From: Botryosphaeria dothidea
Taxonomy: Eukaryota > Ascomycota > Dothideomycetes > Botryosphaeriales > Botryosphaeriaceae
Assembly (NCBI GenBank): GCA_011503125.2
Contig: WWBZ02000062.1
Location: 3,162,001-3,226,000, forward strand
DNA length: 64,000 nucleotides
Direction of reading: 5' to 3'
The notes beneath the pieces were generated by a model, which saw only the letters and a list, made by a program, of their open reading frames with translations, was not told the DNA's origin and made no database searches. The position numbers were made by a program, and so were the translations under genes. How positions within the stretch are numbered: position 1 is the stretch's first letter; the number at the start of each line of letters is the position of its first letter. Of this stretch, positions 32,274-42,791 are shown piece by piece.

Positions 32274-34424
32274 ATGACCGCCCCGCGCAAGCAGCCCACC
32301 ACCTGGAATGAGTACGAAGGTACCCACCGCGGATCTTTTGGCTCGGCCACCAGCATCCAGTGGAACGACGACGATGAGCGCCCTGCGCGCGCTGAGAGCA
32401 GCGGCTTCGCCCACCAGCTGCGCGAGAGGAGGTATCGTAGCTCGACAACTGCCATTGTACGCGCGTGCCCGCTAATTGGCTGATAAGGTCGTCCGTGTCG
32501 ATGCGCTTCAACTCGATCCGCCACGCCGGCGGTGTGAACAGCATCGATAACTTTGCTCGCTCATGGCAGCGTGCCGCGGGGTTCTACGAGGTCCAGCCGT
32601 TGGAGGGGCGCGCCTTTCGCTTCTCCGAAGGTGAGGACGCATATGCCAGGCACGGCGATCTCGAAGCTACTCCCGGCGAACGCCGCTCTCTCCTGCGCGA
32701 GGCTTTCGAGACCGAAGGCCGTAGAGCCTCCGACAACGCGGTTGCCGTAGACGAGGTTGGCGAAGGCCCGATTCCTACCATTGAGGACCGCTTGAACGCC
32801 TCGAGGACGGGCTCTTTCCGCGACAACAGCATTTTCTCAATTGAGCCTTCTCTGGACTCGCCGTTTGGCAGCAGCTATGGTACTCGCTATGGTAGTTTGC
32901 GCGGCACCAATGAGGCTGCTTTACGCCACGCGGGGAGATTGTTCCAAGAGCAGCAATTGAAGGGCACATCCCAGCCAGAGCAGGACCGCGAGCCCTTGCT
33001 TGTAAAGCAGGTTGAGGAGGATGGCCACGTTATCAGCGTTGTGGTCGGTCAGTCGACACTTCCTCAGACAATCTTCAACTCCGTCAACGTTTTGATCGGT
33101 GTTGGTCTGCTGAGTTTGCCTCTGGCCTTGAAGTACTCCGGCTGGGTTGTGGGCATTGCATTCTTCATCTTTGCCTCCATCACAACCCAGTACACCGCAA
33201 AACTTCTGGCAAAATGTCTTGACGTAGACAACTCTCTCATCACTTTTGCTGACCTTGCATACGTTTCGTTTGGTCATCGCGCGCGCGTTGCTGTGAGCAT
33301 CCTGTTTACTCTGGAGCTGCTAGCAACGTGCGTGGCGCTAGTTGTACTGTTTGCCGATAGCTTGAATGCTTTGATTCCTGGCATCGGCTTGGTTGCTTGG
33401 AAAATTGTTTGCGGGGTTATCTTGTTACCCTTGGGATTTCTTCCTCTCCGTTTGCTCAGTTTCACGAGTGTTCTTGGAATTATTTGCTGTCTTGGGAGTA
33501 AGTCTGAAATATGTCTACGAGTTTTCTGCTCAACACTGACTTTATGTGCAGTTGTCATTATGGTCTTCATTGATGGAGCGATCAAGCCTCATCAGCCGGG
33601 TTCTCTGCAGGAGCCTGCCAAGACTTACCTGTTCCCTGAAAATTGGACGACAATTCCACTGAGCTTTGGTCTTTTGATGTGTAAGTTTTGTAGGGCCACA
33701 GAATTTTACCGCAACTGACTCCTTCAAGCACCTTGGGGCGGCCACAGTGTGTTCCCCAACATTTATAGGGACATGCGTCACCCGTACAAGTACCGCAAAG
33801 GCGTCAACATCACTTACTCCTTTACATTCGTTCTGGATCTGAGCATGGCCGTAGTTGGTCTTCTCATGTTTGGTGACGGCGTTCGTGACGAGATTACGTC
33901 CAACATTCTGCTCACTGATGGCTACCCGCCTGCGCTATCCCTCTTGATCGTCATTGGCATTGCCATCATTCCGCTGACTAAAGTTCCTTTGAAGTGAGTC
34001 TTTTCGCAGTGTGCCTTGAAACACCTTCCACTAACGGCATTTCAGCGCCCGTCCTATCGTCAGCACCGTAGAGCTGTTCCTGGGCCTCGACGCTCGCACC
34101 CTTGCTGTTACACAGACCCTCCACGGCACCTCCGGTCTTAACAGGGGCCTCCTCAAGCTTTCTATTCGCATTTTCACGACTGTGATTTTCGTCCTTATTG
34201 CCATCGTTTTCCCGTCCTTCGACCGCATCATGACGCTTTTGGGAGCTATTGCCTGCTTCACCGTCTGTCTTATCCTCCCTCTCGCCTTCCATATCAAGCT
34301 GTTTGGCAAGGACCTCGGACACCTGGAGTACTGGAGCAACTGGGCGCTCATTGTCATCAGCACGATCATGGCAATCATCAGTACGATATTCGCTTGCCTG
34401 CCTAAGGAATTGATCGGCGCGTAA
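32274..34424 (+). CDS. AVT1: Vacuolar amino acid transporter, AAAP family (Avt1-like)
   Basis: Avt1-type proteins exchange neutral amino acids for protons across the vacuolar membrane. Five exons, 32274-32431, 32488-33497, 33552-33680, 33729-33993 and 34046-34424, give 646 aa, and the phases close at each junction. About 240 residues of hydrophilic N-terminus (typical of Avt1) precede roughly eleven membrane helices. Landmarks are FNSVNVLIGVGLLSLPLALK at the first helix, ITFADLAYVSFGHRAR, and the family signature SPWGGHSVFPNIYRDMRHPY formed across the third intron. The last helices (WALIVISTIMAIISTIFAC) end close to the C-terminus. The gene is convergent with BMT2. Substrate is inferred from family only. 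Confidence 0.93.
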
Positions 34425-34791
34425 AGCGAATCCGTGTATACCACATTTAAAACTGGATCTATATGGCGACGGTGGGGTAATAGGTACGTCTTTCACTTTT
34501 GGGACGCAGTAATGGCTCGATGCTTGTGTTTGTAAATGATTGATATTCCTTGGTTTATTGCGAACTGGGTTGGATATTTGATTTTTGTATTATTTCCTTT
34601 CGTTACTCGCATGCGCAAATTGGTCTAGAAAAGACACTTGATGCATTGCTTGGCGCTTGGGAGGATCTTCAAAACTTGAGTGTAAACCGTTCATATGAAG
34701 ACGCAAGATACAAACTGTAGTGAAATGTACTATGTGCTTTGAGTGGGTTTGGTATTCAATTGAGACTGCTCGTTGTTAATGCAAATGATCT
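34425..34791. other. Convergent 3' region of the AVT1-like gene and BMT2
   Basis: This 367-bp gap between two convergent stop codons is AT-rich and probably contains both 3' UTRs and polyadenylation sites. No gene seen. Confidence 0.5.
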
Positions 34792-35697
34792 CTATTTGAC
34801 TATAACACAAAAGTTATTTCTCTTTATCCCAGGGTTCACCTCCAACTTGTTGAATTTCTTGGACCCCGCTTCATGATTCTCCTCGAGCTTCCACAGCTGA
34901 TAGCACAGCTTTGCTGTGACCTTCTCCCGGAGTCGAACGTATCCAAGGCTGTTCATGATCTGCTCGAGGCGCTTTCGGTCGAGATAGCGAGAGTTTGTCA
35001 CGCAAGGAGCAGGCAGCACCAAGAACAGGCACGGTATCGGCAGCTCCGCGGGGGAAATTTTTTCTTGATTCTGAGGCCTTCGCAGGAACGTGCAAGTCCT
35101 CTTCAGCATCTCACCCCGGCCTTCGGCATCCGGAACATAGTTGAGGACCAGCGACAGGGAGATGATGTCAAACCGATCCTTATCAGACTTGACGAGCGGG
35201 CGCTTCATGAAGTCCTGTTGGAGGATGCCAGGGGCTTGGGAGTGCAAGTCGATGCGCTCGACGTCGAGATAGCCACGCTTGGAACAGGCATTTTCCGTTG
35301 ACAGCGCGCCCACCTCGAGGAGTTTGCACTTATCCTCTCCGATCTCTCCCTTCTCTGCCTTTTTATACGCGGGCGGCAGGCCCAGTTCTTGAAGCCAGTC
35401 GACGAGCACACGGCTGCTGTCCCCGCCTCGTTCCGAGCTCTGGCCGGTGATGCTGGCGACTTGGTATTTCTTCAGCCCGCCCTGCTCGTCGATTTGCTTC
35501 TGGATCTCCGTGGCCTTTGCATGGTCTCCGGCCTTGACTGCCTGGGCATGGGCTTTTTGCAGTTGGTGGTGGGTGCGGATGATGGTTGCAGTTGCTTTGG
35601 CGGAGAGACTCGCTTGGGATTTCTTGGTGTTGAGGTGTGGGCTGCGGCCGTGTGAGAGGAGGCCGGGCTTTTTGGCCTTGCGCTTCGCCGCGACCAT
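34792..35697 (-). CDS. BMT2: 25S rRNA adenine-N1 methyltransferase Bmt2
   Basis: Bmt2 methylates N1 of an adenine in 25S rRNA (A2142 in yeast) in the nucleolus. The gene is one exon of 301 aa. The N-terminus is strongly basic (MVAAKRKAKKPG), fitting nucleolar targeting. The Rossmann-like methyltransferase part contains KCKLLEVGALSTENAC (SAM-binding motif I), the acidic strand end VERIDLHSQ, and DRFDIISLSLVLNYVPD. Length fits the family (yeast is 320 aa). It diverges from the uL23 gene with only 224 bp between the start codons, so two ribosome-making genes probably share one promoter region. Confidence 0.93.
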   Translation of the reverse strand: MVAAKRKAKKPGLLSHGRSPHLNTKKSQASLSAKATATIIRTHHQLQKAHAQAVKAGDHAKATEIQKQIDEQGGLKKYQVASITGQSSERGGDSSRVLVDWLQELGLPPAYKKAEKGEIGEDKCKLLEVGALSTENACSKRGYLDVERIDLHSQAPGILQQDFMKRPLVKSDKDRFDIISLSLVLNYVPDAEGRGEMLKRTCTFLRRPQNQEKISPAELPIPCLFLVLPAPCVTNSRYLDRKRLEQIMNSLGYVRLREKVTAKLCYQLWKLEENHEAGSKKFNKLEVNPGIKRNNFCVIVK

Positions 35698-35921
35698 TGA
35701 GGCTTCATACCATCTTGCGCGGGCGAGCGAAAGAAAGTGCGCAAGTGTCGGCGATAATTGTTGCGAGCGGCTTGGTCGAAGTCTTGGCGGGCCGGCGGGC
35801 GGCTTAACCGGATCCGGAACATCAAGCGAGCGCGCTCAACTTCAAGTCGAAATTCGACTCGCGACTCTTTCTCCTGCATCCGACGACGACTTCACGACAG
35901 CCCCGGACGACAACTGTAGAA
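35698..35921. promoter_or_regulatory. Short divergent promoter, BMT2 and uL23
   Basis: The 224 bp between the two ATGs must contain both core promoters and 5' UTRs. The uL23 side has a pyrimidine-rich stretch (about 35867-35900, containing ACTCTTTCTCCTGC) resembling transcription-start tracts of fungal ribosomal protein genes. There is no clear TATA box. Confidence 0.6.
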
Positions 35922-36651
35922 ATGGCTCCCAAGACTAAGCGTATGTAACATTTTGCCCTCAACCGCAACCAACTGGCCTGGCGTGGATATGGAGTCGCAG
36001 TATTGCACCCCAAATCCGCAACTCCAGCCAAGTTTTCCAGCGCATGCATCTTTACAGAAGAACACTAGCTAACATTTCCATCTACAGCCAGCAAGCCCTC
36101 TGCTAAGGCCAACCAAGCGGCCAAGGCTACCCTCAAGGGTGTAAGGACCCCTACCAGTGGCGTGTGAGCACCTGCATCGCTCACGGCCTGTTTTGCTCAC
36201 GCGCAAAATTAGGTCAACTCGCACAAGGTCCGCAAGGTGCGCAACAGCACCACCTTCCACCGCCCGAAGACCCTCCAGCTCTCGCGCGCGCCCAAGTACC
36301 CGCGCAAGTCGATCCCCCACCAGCCTCGCCTCGATGCCTCCAAGGTCATCATCCACCCGCTCAACACCGAGAGCGCCATGAAGAAGATTGAGGAGAACAA
36401 CACCCTCGTCTTCATCGTCGACGTCAAGGCGAACAAGCGCCAGATCAAGGAGTCTCTCAAGAAGCTCTACGACATTGAGACCATCAAGGTCAACACCCTC
36501 ATCCGGTATGTCTTGTGTTCGATCGGATTTTTCGCGGGGCTTCAGCTGACGAAAACTCTCCAGTCCCGATGGCACCAAGAAGGCCTTCGCCCGCCTTACC
36601 CCCGATGTCGATGCTCTCGACATCGCTGCCACCAAGCTCCAGATCGTCTAA
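35922..36651 (+). CDS. RPL25: Cytosolic ribosomal protein uL23
   Basis: uL23 sits at the exit of the ribosomal tunnel and contacts SRP and nascent-chain factors. Exons 35922-35940, 36088-36140, 36213-36505 and 36564-36651 give 150 aa. The eukaryote-specific basic N-terminus starts MAPKTK and includes [17 protein letters not shown]; the body has [20 protein letters not shown] and then [20 protein letters not shown]. The core fold ends with [20 protein letters not shown] and LQIV. The tiny first exon (19 nt) followed by a 147-nt intron is the pattern usual for fungal ribosomal protein genes. Start at 35922 is fixed by that exon. It is convergent with TIM8. Confidence 0.96.
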
Positions 36652-37242
36652 ACGACGCATCACCAATTCAAACACCAAAAAGCTGGGACAAGGGCAGGAG
36701 TTTTGCGGCTGTCGTTGCGGGCTTATATCACTGCCGGGAAAAAAGTCATCTGGGTCAAATCGTGGATAGCGCTCGGAACAGCCAATCTACTGTCATGAAG
36801 GGAACCAAAAAAACCAAAACTTTTCGATACCCGCTTCATTCGATGAGCCAATGAAGCACGTTTGCGTTCTTCTTGAGCTGAACTGTGACATGACGTGTGA
36901 TTTGATGCTCCTATGCACGCTCTCTGATACCAAGCGGCTATTTTGTATTAGATGTAGTGGAGAGCGTTTCCCAGATCGTGATTGTACAATGCTCATGCTT
37001 GATGTAAATGCATATCGAACCCATAGCTTCGCGCCTCCCAGCGGCTTCTTTCGGTGGGCCGCGGAAATATTACATGTGCCGTTGACCTGCCATCCGCTCC
37101 TAACCACCCTCTCTTTCCTGTTGTCTTGTCATCACAACACCGGCTTCTCTCAGAAGCTCTTTATTCCCAGCCATCAAATCGAATTGTTCTTTGCGTCTAG
37201 TTTTTTTTTTTCGCTCCCAATCGTGTGTTGTTCCACTCCCGT
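36652..37242. other. Convergent 3' region of uL23 and TIM8
   Basis: The 590 bp lies between two stop codons facing each other and probably contains 3' UTRs. A run of T lies near 37199-37211. The open frame at 36851-37246 has no domain. No RNA gene seen. Confidence 0.45.
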
Positions 37243-37629
37243 CTAGGTGGAGTTGCGCAGCGTCTCGAGCTGCTTGAGCACGACGTGGTTGGCGTCGAGG
37301 AAGCGGTCTACGCAGTTCTGCATGCACGGCTCCTCGTACTTGTCCAACTTGCCCGACGAGATTTTACTGGTCACGCACTTGCGGAAGCAGATGTCGGTGA
37401 GGGAGTGGATTGCTGTTCGCGAGAAAAAGAATCAGTGTCCGTTTTCTGACGGAAATGTTGACGGAGAGAGGGGTTTGTGTGGTGAGAGTGAGAATTTCAG
37501 GGAACTAGGGCACATACAGCCTTGGATCCTGGCCTTTTGCGACTCGTTGACGACGAATTGCTGCAGCTCCTGCTTGTCGCGGTCGGAGAGCTTGGTGAGG
37601 TCGAGGTTACTGGAGGAGAGGGAGTCCAT
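37243..37629 (-). CDS. TIM8: Mitochondrial intermembrane chaperone Tim8
   Basis: Tim8 pairs with Tim13 in a small TIM hexamer that escorts hydrophobic proteins across the intermembrane space. Two exons, 37629-37518 and 37412-37243, give 93 aa, the usual family length. The twin CX3C motif is present: CFRKC in the first helix and CMQNC in the second, separated by VTSKISSGKLDKYEEP. The N-terminal half (KLSDRDKQELQQFVVNESQK) is typical. The 105-nt intron splits Ile-Gln-Gly from Ser-Ile-His and keeps frame. The protein is too short to show up well in single frames, so the splice model matters here. Confidence 0.95.
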
Positions 37630-38576
37630 ATTTTTTGCGTTTGCGGAGTCCGGGGGTAGACGAGGTTGAGGATAGAGCGAATGGAGCGCTGGTAGATGCT
37701 GGTGTTTGAGGTGTTGGGCGCTTGTTCGTGGTTTGACGGCTGCGACTGCGAATGACGCTGATGATGACAATGCGCGAAAGCTTTACTGACGGCTGTCGGG
37801 CTAAGCCCGGACGAGTCGTGATTGGGCGGGCGCAGATACAGGCCTCGTCGATCAGTTATCGCCGACCCATCTGCTGCTCGCTCCCACTCATCATCACCAT
37901 CACTTCCCGCACATCCCTTTCGACCAGGTCTTCATCTTCCGGACATGCTGGACTCCAATTTCGTCACTGTCAGGCTCGGTAGCGATGGGCTGGGAACGTC
38001 ACCGCTTTAGCCGCCGTCCTCTCGCGCAGCCCTCGCTTGCCCTGGCTTCGCTTTGCAGGCAACAATCCGCAGCAGTCATCAAGGTATTGACTGGTGCCTG
38101 ACGGACATGGCCACGCGGTGTGCGCAGGTTCAAATCCTCTTCGTAAATCCTCATGCACCCATGTACCTTCAAACCCTACTTTGAAGACAGTCACACCGTA
38201 TCATCTATACACTGCTGAAAACGTCAACCCTTGCGCCAAGCCCACAACCGGTCCACAACAAGTGCACACGACAGTCTTCTTTTCTCGGGACCGAACAACT
38301 GTAGACGATGCAGGAAAAGGCCGCAGTCGCGGATGTGGTCGTGCCGTTATGGTGATGGCATCGCTATCCCTTCGCTTTTTGCAGGTGCACATAGACTTCC
38401 CAAGCATCGACGGTAGGTCCTTTCTTTTCCTGAACTTCAATTCATCCTGAAATGGTCCATCTCAGGCGATCGTTCTCCATTGCTTCCAATCTGAATCAAT
38501 TCTCAATTCTCTCACCCTTGAAGGGCTAAACATCTCCCACTCTTCACCTCTCCTCCCCACATTTCCGCCCCCAACC
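37630..38576. other. Divergent intergenic region, TIM8 and Ser-rich protein gene
   Basis: This should hold both promoters. A GGTTCAAATCC string at about 38127 resembles a Pol III B box, but no tRNA cloverleaf forms around it. No gene seen. Confidence 0.45.
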
Positions 38577-39083
38577 ATGCATGCGCACCCATCCCTCACC
38601 ACCAGCACCCTCCTCCTCTTCCTCGCCCTCCTCTCCACCGTCATCCCGCTCAGCTCCTCCGCCGACCTCGCCCCACCGCCCCTCCTCCCCATCCTCATCC
38701 CCGACTCCCGCGCCCTCATCCCGCGCGTCCAAAAAGTCGACTCGCACAACAACGCCGACACCGACACCATCGTCATCGCCGCCGAGAGCGACGCCGCCAC
38801 CACCACCTCCTCCTCCTCCTCCTCCTCCTCCTCCTCCACCTCCACCACAACCGCGCTCCGCACCACCACCACCGAGATCTCGACGACGCGCGTCGTCACG
38901 GCGGTCGCGTCGTCCAGCACGTCGTCGGGCGGCATACCGTGCACGGCGGCGGGGCGGCGGGCGGTGTGCGGGAACGGCGGCAGCGGTGCGCCGGGAGGGA
39001 TGTTCTTCGGCGAGGGCAAGGTGCTGGGGGTGGTGGTTTTGTGCGGGCTGGTGGTGCCGGGGGTGTTGGTTATGGGTGGTTGA
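38577..39083 (+). CDS. Small Ser/Thr-rich secreted, probably GPI-anchored protein
   Basis: The single exon encodes 168 aa. An N-terminal signal peptide is clear (TTSTLLLFLALLSTVIPLSS). The middle holds a run of ten serines encoded by (TCC)n followed by Thr-rich sequence (STSTTTALRTTTTEISTT), a likely O-mannosylated stalk. The C-terminus has a small-residue region followed by a hydrophobic stretch (VLGVVVLCGLVVPGVLVMGG), fitting a GPI signal or a membrane tail. Only two cysteines occur outside the tail (IPCTAAGRRAVCG). I recognise no enzymatic domain. The role is probably structural at the wall, by inference. The TCC repeat makes length variation between strains likely. Confidence 0.65.
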   Translation: MHAHPSLTTSTLLLFLALLSTVIPLSSSADLAPPPLLPILIPDSRALIPRVQKVDSHNNADTDTIVIAAESDAATTTSSSSSSSSSSTSTTTALRTTTTEISTTRVVTAVASSSTSSGGIPCTAAGRRAVCGNGGSGAPGGMFFGEGKVLGVVVLCGLVVPGVLVMGG

Positions 39084-39587
39084 GGAAGGTGGTGGTGGGG
39101 GCCGGGAGACGGGGACGAGAGAGACGTGCGGTCTGGAACTTGTGGCTATTATGGGAAAGTGGGGAAAGGCGCGCGTGGGGATCGACGAGAGAAGGGGAGG
39201 GGAGGAAAAAAAGCTAGGGCTGTTGGGGAGAAGCGAGGAAGGGCGAACGAGATGGATGTGGTTTTTGCTTAGTTATGGACCCTGATTTGGTTGGAGCGTG
39301 GGGGCAGTGGGATGGGCAGGGGCACGTTGATTACTGGTGGTGAGACGAGAAGAGCGGGGCAGCGGGGGACCGATTCGATGATGACGGGCGTTGACATTTT
39401 GGCAGAGCTGAGGCTTCGTTAATCACTTGGATGCGAATCCGCCCTGGGGGCCGAAGGAAGAAATAGGCCGATTTGCGCGCCTTGGTTGGATGGCGGGTTT
39501 TGCGGATGGCCTTTTCTTGGTCTGGGGGTTCTGGACGGTCGTTGCAGCTATCGTCGGTTCGTGGGGCGGAGCCGAGTTTCTATTTCC

Positions 39588-39602
39588 GGGGGGGGGGGGG
39601 GG
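39588..39602. repeat. G15 homopolymer
   Basis: An uninterrupted run of 15 G. Such runs are prone to length error in sequencing and to slippage in replication. Confidence 0.9.
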
Positions 39603-40828
39603 AGACTGTGTTGGAGGAGCTATGCGGCTCGAGCGGCTTGCGCGCAGATGCTGCCATGGCCGTTCGAGGGAACGCATGTCCCTGCGCTCGCTTGCCGGTG
39701 CAAAAGCATGTTCTATTATCAAAAGCCTGTCATGTTGGTTCGCTACGGACGGTGCATCTACACTAAAGAGGACATGTCGAAAAATAGGATCTGGATTGTA
39801 CACAGTATACTAGGCATTGGGGTTCAAGATCCAACTGATGCTTGGCTGGGGTTTTTATACGCGTATCCGAACACTCGGGTTGACGCTGACAGTGTATGAC
39901 AAGCAGGACGAGGACAAAATGGTGTTGCAGTACTTCCTTTTCGGGTGTGACTTGGAGGGGTCGCATGCTGTCGGCAATACGGATCTGCCAGCTGCACGCA
40001 ACCGCGGCGCAGCAATACCCGCCGACAGTCACCGTTCACGCTACCGGCGGTCTGTGTGCGGCCTCCCAGGCATTACTGAGGCTCCAAACATGTGGCTGAG
40101 GATGGAGCCAGTGAAGAAAAGACCCGGTGCGATAGAAGCGGAAGGATTCCGGAGGGGCGCAGGGGTGCTCGTCACGGACGTCAGGCAGCACACCACACAC
40201 ATTGCAAAGCCACAAAATCCTTCGAGAAAAGAACGCCCCCAATCACATCAACGACACGGCGCGGGCCCTGGCAGGCCCGGCACTTGAGCCCTGCTGGAAA
40301 TAACATCCATGCTTTTTGCCACGATCGCAAGGCTGAATCTCTGCGCTTTGACTCGACCGTGACGGCCTCCCGGTAATCCTTCCTGCGCTGCCTCGACGGT
40401 GAAGACCACCGTAGCCGCTGCGAACATGACGCACCAGCTACTGCATACGGTAAACTCGCAGAGCGTCAGCCGTCAACTGAGACCGAAGAAGATGTTGCTG
40501 CTAAATGCGCAACCGCGCACATACCGCCAGTCACGGATCCCTCCTACAGTCTTCAGGCAGAAACAGTATTACACCCTCGCTTTTGTCCCTACTCTCCTCT
40601 CTGTTGCCCGTTTGACTGAAGGCGCAGACGGCCGATGCCGTGCACGAGCCCGGCCAATCTTCAGGCCGTCCATGATGCTGCCTGCGGATTGGAAGAGGCC
40701 GCTATGGAGGATCACGATGATGCTGACGATGACTCCCATGGAGGTTGCCCTTCTCTTGCCCTCATCCTTCGAGGCTGTGTGGACATGACCGCCTGCTTAG
40801 AGGGCCAAGTACCGAAAAGATGAAGAGA

Positions 40829-40834
40829 TATAAG
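40829..40834 (+). promoter_or_regulatory. TATA box of the terpene synthase gene
   Basis: TATAAG lies 76 bp upstream of the ATG at 40905, in the context GAGATATAAGGGCGG. The spacing is typical for a regulated fungal gene. Confidence 0.5.
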
Positions 40835-40904
40835 GGCGGGAGACTGTCCTTGTGCTCCTTCTGATCTCCAGTATACACACACAGCTTTGATATCTACAGC
40901 AACA

Positions 40905-42096
40905 ATGTCTTTCGATCCCAGGGAACAGATTCTTGCGCAGTTGCGCCGCACTACCTTCACCATCCCGGACTTGAAGGACTGCTTCCGGGACTGGCCTATC
41001 GAGTGCAGTCCCTACTTGGACCAGATCCGCAAGGATGTCCACGCCTGGTTAGAGGAGTAAGTTCACAACATCTCCCTATCATTCGACCCGCAGACAACTA
41101 ACAGCTCCCAGGACCCTCGGTGCTGGCAAGGCCCTCGCGATATCCAAGAAGGCAGACTTCGGCCTGTTCGGCGCAACAGAATGGCCCTACGCCAGCTACG
41201 AGCGCTGCCGCATCGCCTGCCTCTTCTGCGCCTGGGTCTTCACCTGGGACGACGAGATCGACTCCTCGCTCGGCTCCATGGGCGACGACCTCGAGAGCGC
41301 CCAGACCTACCGCTTCGAAACCATCCAGTTCATCAAGGAGTCGCTCGGCCTGGCGCCCCGCAGCCCTACACCCCCCGCCAACAAGATCATCCGCAACTTC
41401 GAAGTCGTCGGCCAAGCTCTGCGCGAGGCCTACACGCCCGCGCAGCGCCGCCGCTTCTTCGCCGAGGTCGACCGCTTCATGGCGGGCACGGAGGACGAGC
41501 AGCGCCGCCGCCTGTGCAGCCGCGACCTGCCCACGCTCGACCAGTTCTGGGAGTACCGCCTGGGCAGCTCCGCCGTCAACATCTGCACCAGCTTGATCGA
41601 GTACTCGTTCGGCGACATGGCGCTGCCGGACGGCGTGTGGGAGGACGAGGACATGAAGACGATCCTGCGCAACACCAACATCCACCTGTCCGGCCTCAAC
41701 GACCTCTACTCCCTCAAGAAGGAGGTCGCCATCAACGCGGTCGAGTCGCTCATCCCCGTCCTGCTCGCCAACGGCCACGCCCAGACCGTGCCGCAGGCCG
41801 TTGGCATCGTCGCGCAGTACGTCGCCGACCGCTCGGCCGAGCTGGACGCGTGCGCGGCGTCGCTGATCGAACGCTGGGGCGGCGGCGACGACGAGAAGCT
41901 GGCGGCCGATCTGCGCCGCTTTGTCGACAACTGCCGCTGCATGTGCACGGGCAACCGCACGTGGAGCTTGAGCACCGGCCGCTACGGCATCACGCAGAGC
42001 GACGTCGCCGAGGACGGCACCATCTTCATGGATCTGGGCGAGCTGTGCGTCAAGGGCGAGCCCGAGAGGCGGCCTGACAGCCCCGATAGCATGTAA
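40905..42096 (+). CDS. Class I terpene synthase (fungal sesquiterpene cyclase type)
   Basis: This ionises a prenyl diphosphate, probably farnesyl diphosphate, and cyclises it; the product cannot be told from sequence. Two exons, 40905-41056 and 41112-42096, give 378 aa. The first metal motif is WDDEID (D97, D98, D101). The second, NSE-type motif is NDLYSLKKE (N247, S251, E255). The C-terminal RY pair (R341-Y342, in SLSTGRY) that senses diphosphate is present. All active-site motifs are therefore intact and the enzyme is probably functional. Lengths and motifs fit the bacterial/fungal pentalenene-synthase-like clade. No P450, transporter or Zn2Cys6 regulator lies next to it, so it is not in an obvious cluster. 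The opposite-strand 226-codon frame is a shadow of this GC-rich exon. Confidence 0.93.
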
Positions 42097-42791
42097 GGTC
42101 GTCTTGTCTCTCTCTCCAGTCTCCTGTACTTAGCCGGTGTTTGGTTGTTGTTCCTGGGTCTTTCGTTAAGCATTTGGGTTGCATTGGGTAGCGTATCGGC
42201 AGCATTAGGTGCTATTGGGTAGATTTTGCTGTTTGCCATGGGGAGGTGATTTGATAGATCTTGTTGTGCAGAGATTATGGCTCACGCCTCGACGATACCA
42301 AGAAACGTCACGTAACGCTGAATATAGCAATACTTCTCTCAAACATGGGTCTCCTTTCAATCAGTGCTATGCGGAATCCGAAGTGATGATGCGTTGACTA
42401 CAGTCTTCTGCCGAGCTGACTTAAAGATGACCGGCCAATGAATTTCGTGCCCGGAATACCTTGAGCAGTACATGCTGTCGCTCCTGCAGATCACTGGAGA
42501 ATCAATTGTCTTTGACGTTCTTCGGGTATTGATCAGCCTTTGCCCCCTTGTCACCGATGATAAATCCATGCGCAGATCTTTTATCCAATTCTCGTAATCT
42601 CCCTACAACACCTGCATCAAAGGCTACTATAAGCCAATGAACGCCTCCAATGCCCCAAATTTTCCCAAACTCCATGCCATATAATCTCAAAATGATACCA
42701 ATCTTTACTACAACACCATTTCAACATGAAACAATTAAGCCAGCTATATCAAGCCATGAACTGCCCCAATACCACCTCCAACATTCAATCA
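42097..42791. other. Convergent intergenic region
   Basis: Lies between the terpene synthase stop (+) and the end of the acidic protein locus (-). AT-rich. Short frames only; no gene or repeat seen. Confidence 0.45.

Larger units (their letters stand above)
39084..40904. other. Upstream region of the terpene synthase gene
   Basis: About 1.8 kb without a convincing gene. It contains a 15-base G run at 39588-39602. The frames at 39423-39803 (minus) and 39427-39813 (plus) cross that run on opposite strands and depend on its length, so neither is reliable. The final 100 bp contain the terpene synthase promoter. Confidence 0.45.

Noticed and set aside
38120..38140. GGTTCAAATCC, a possible tRNA B box
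   Set aside because: The flanks do not pair as a T stem, and no acceptor stem or A box lies at the correct distance.
39423..39813. Overlapping plus and minus frames of about 127 codons
   Set aside because: Both pass through the 15-base G run, whose length decides the frame; neither has a domain or splice support.
41098..41778. 226-codon minus frame opposite the terpene synthase
   Set aside because: Antisense to an exon with intact catalytic motifs; Ala/Val/Glu-rich shadow with no domain.
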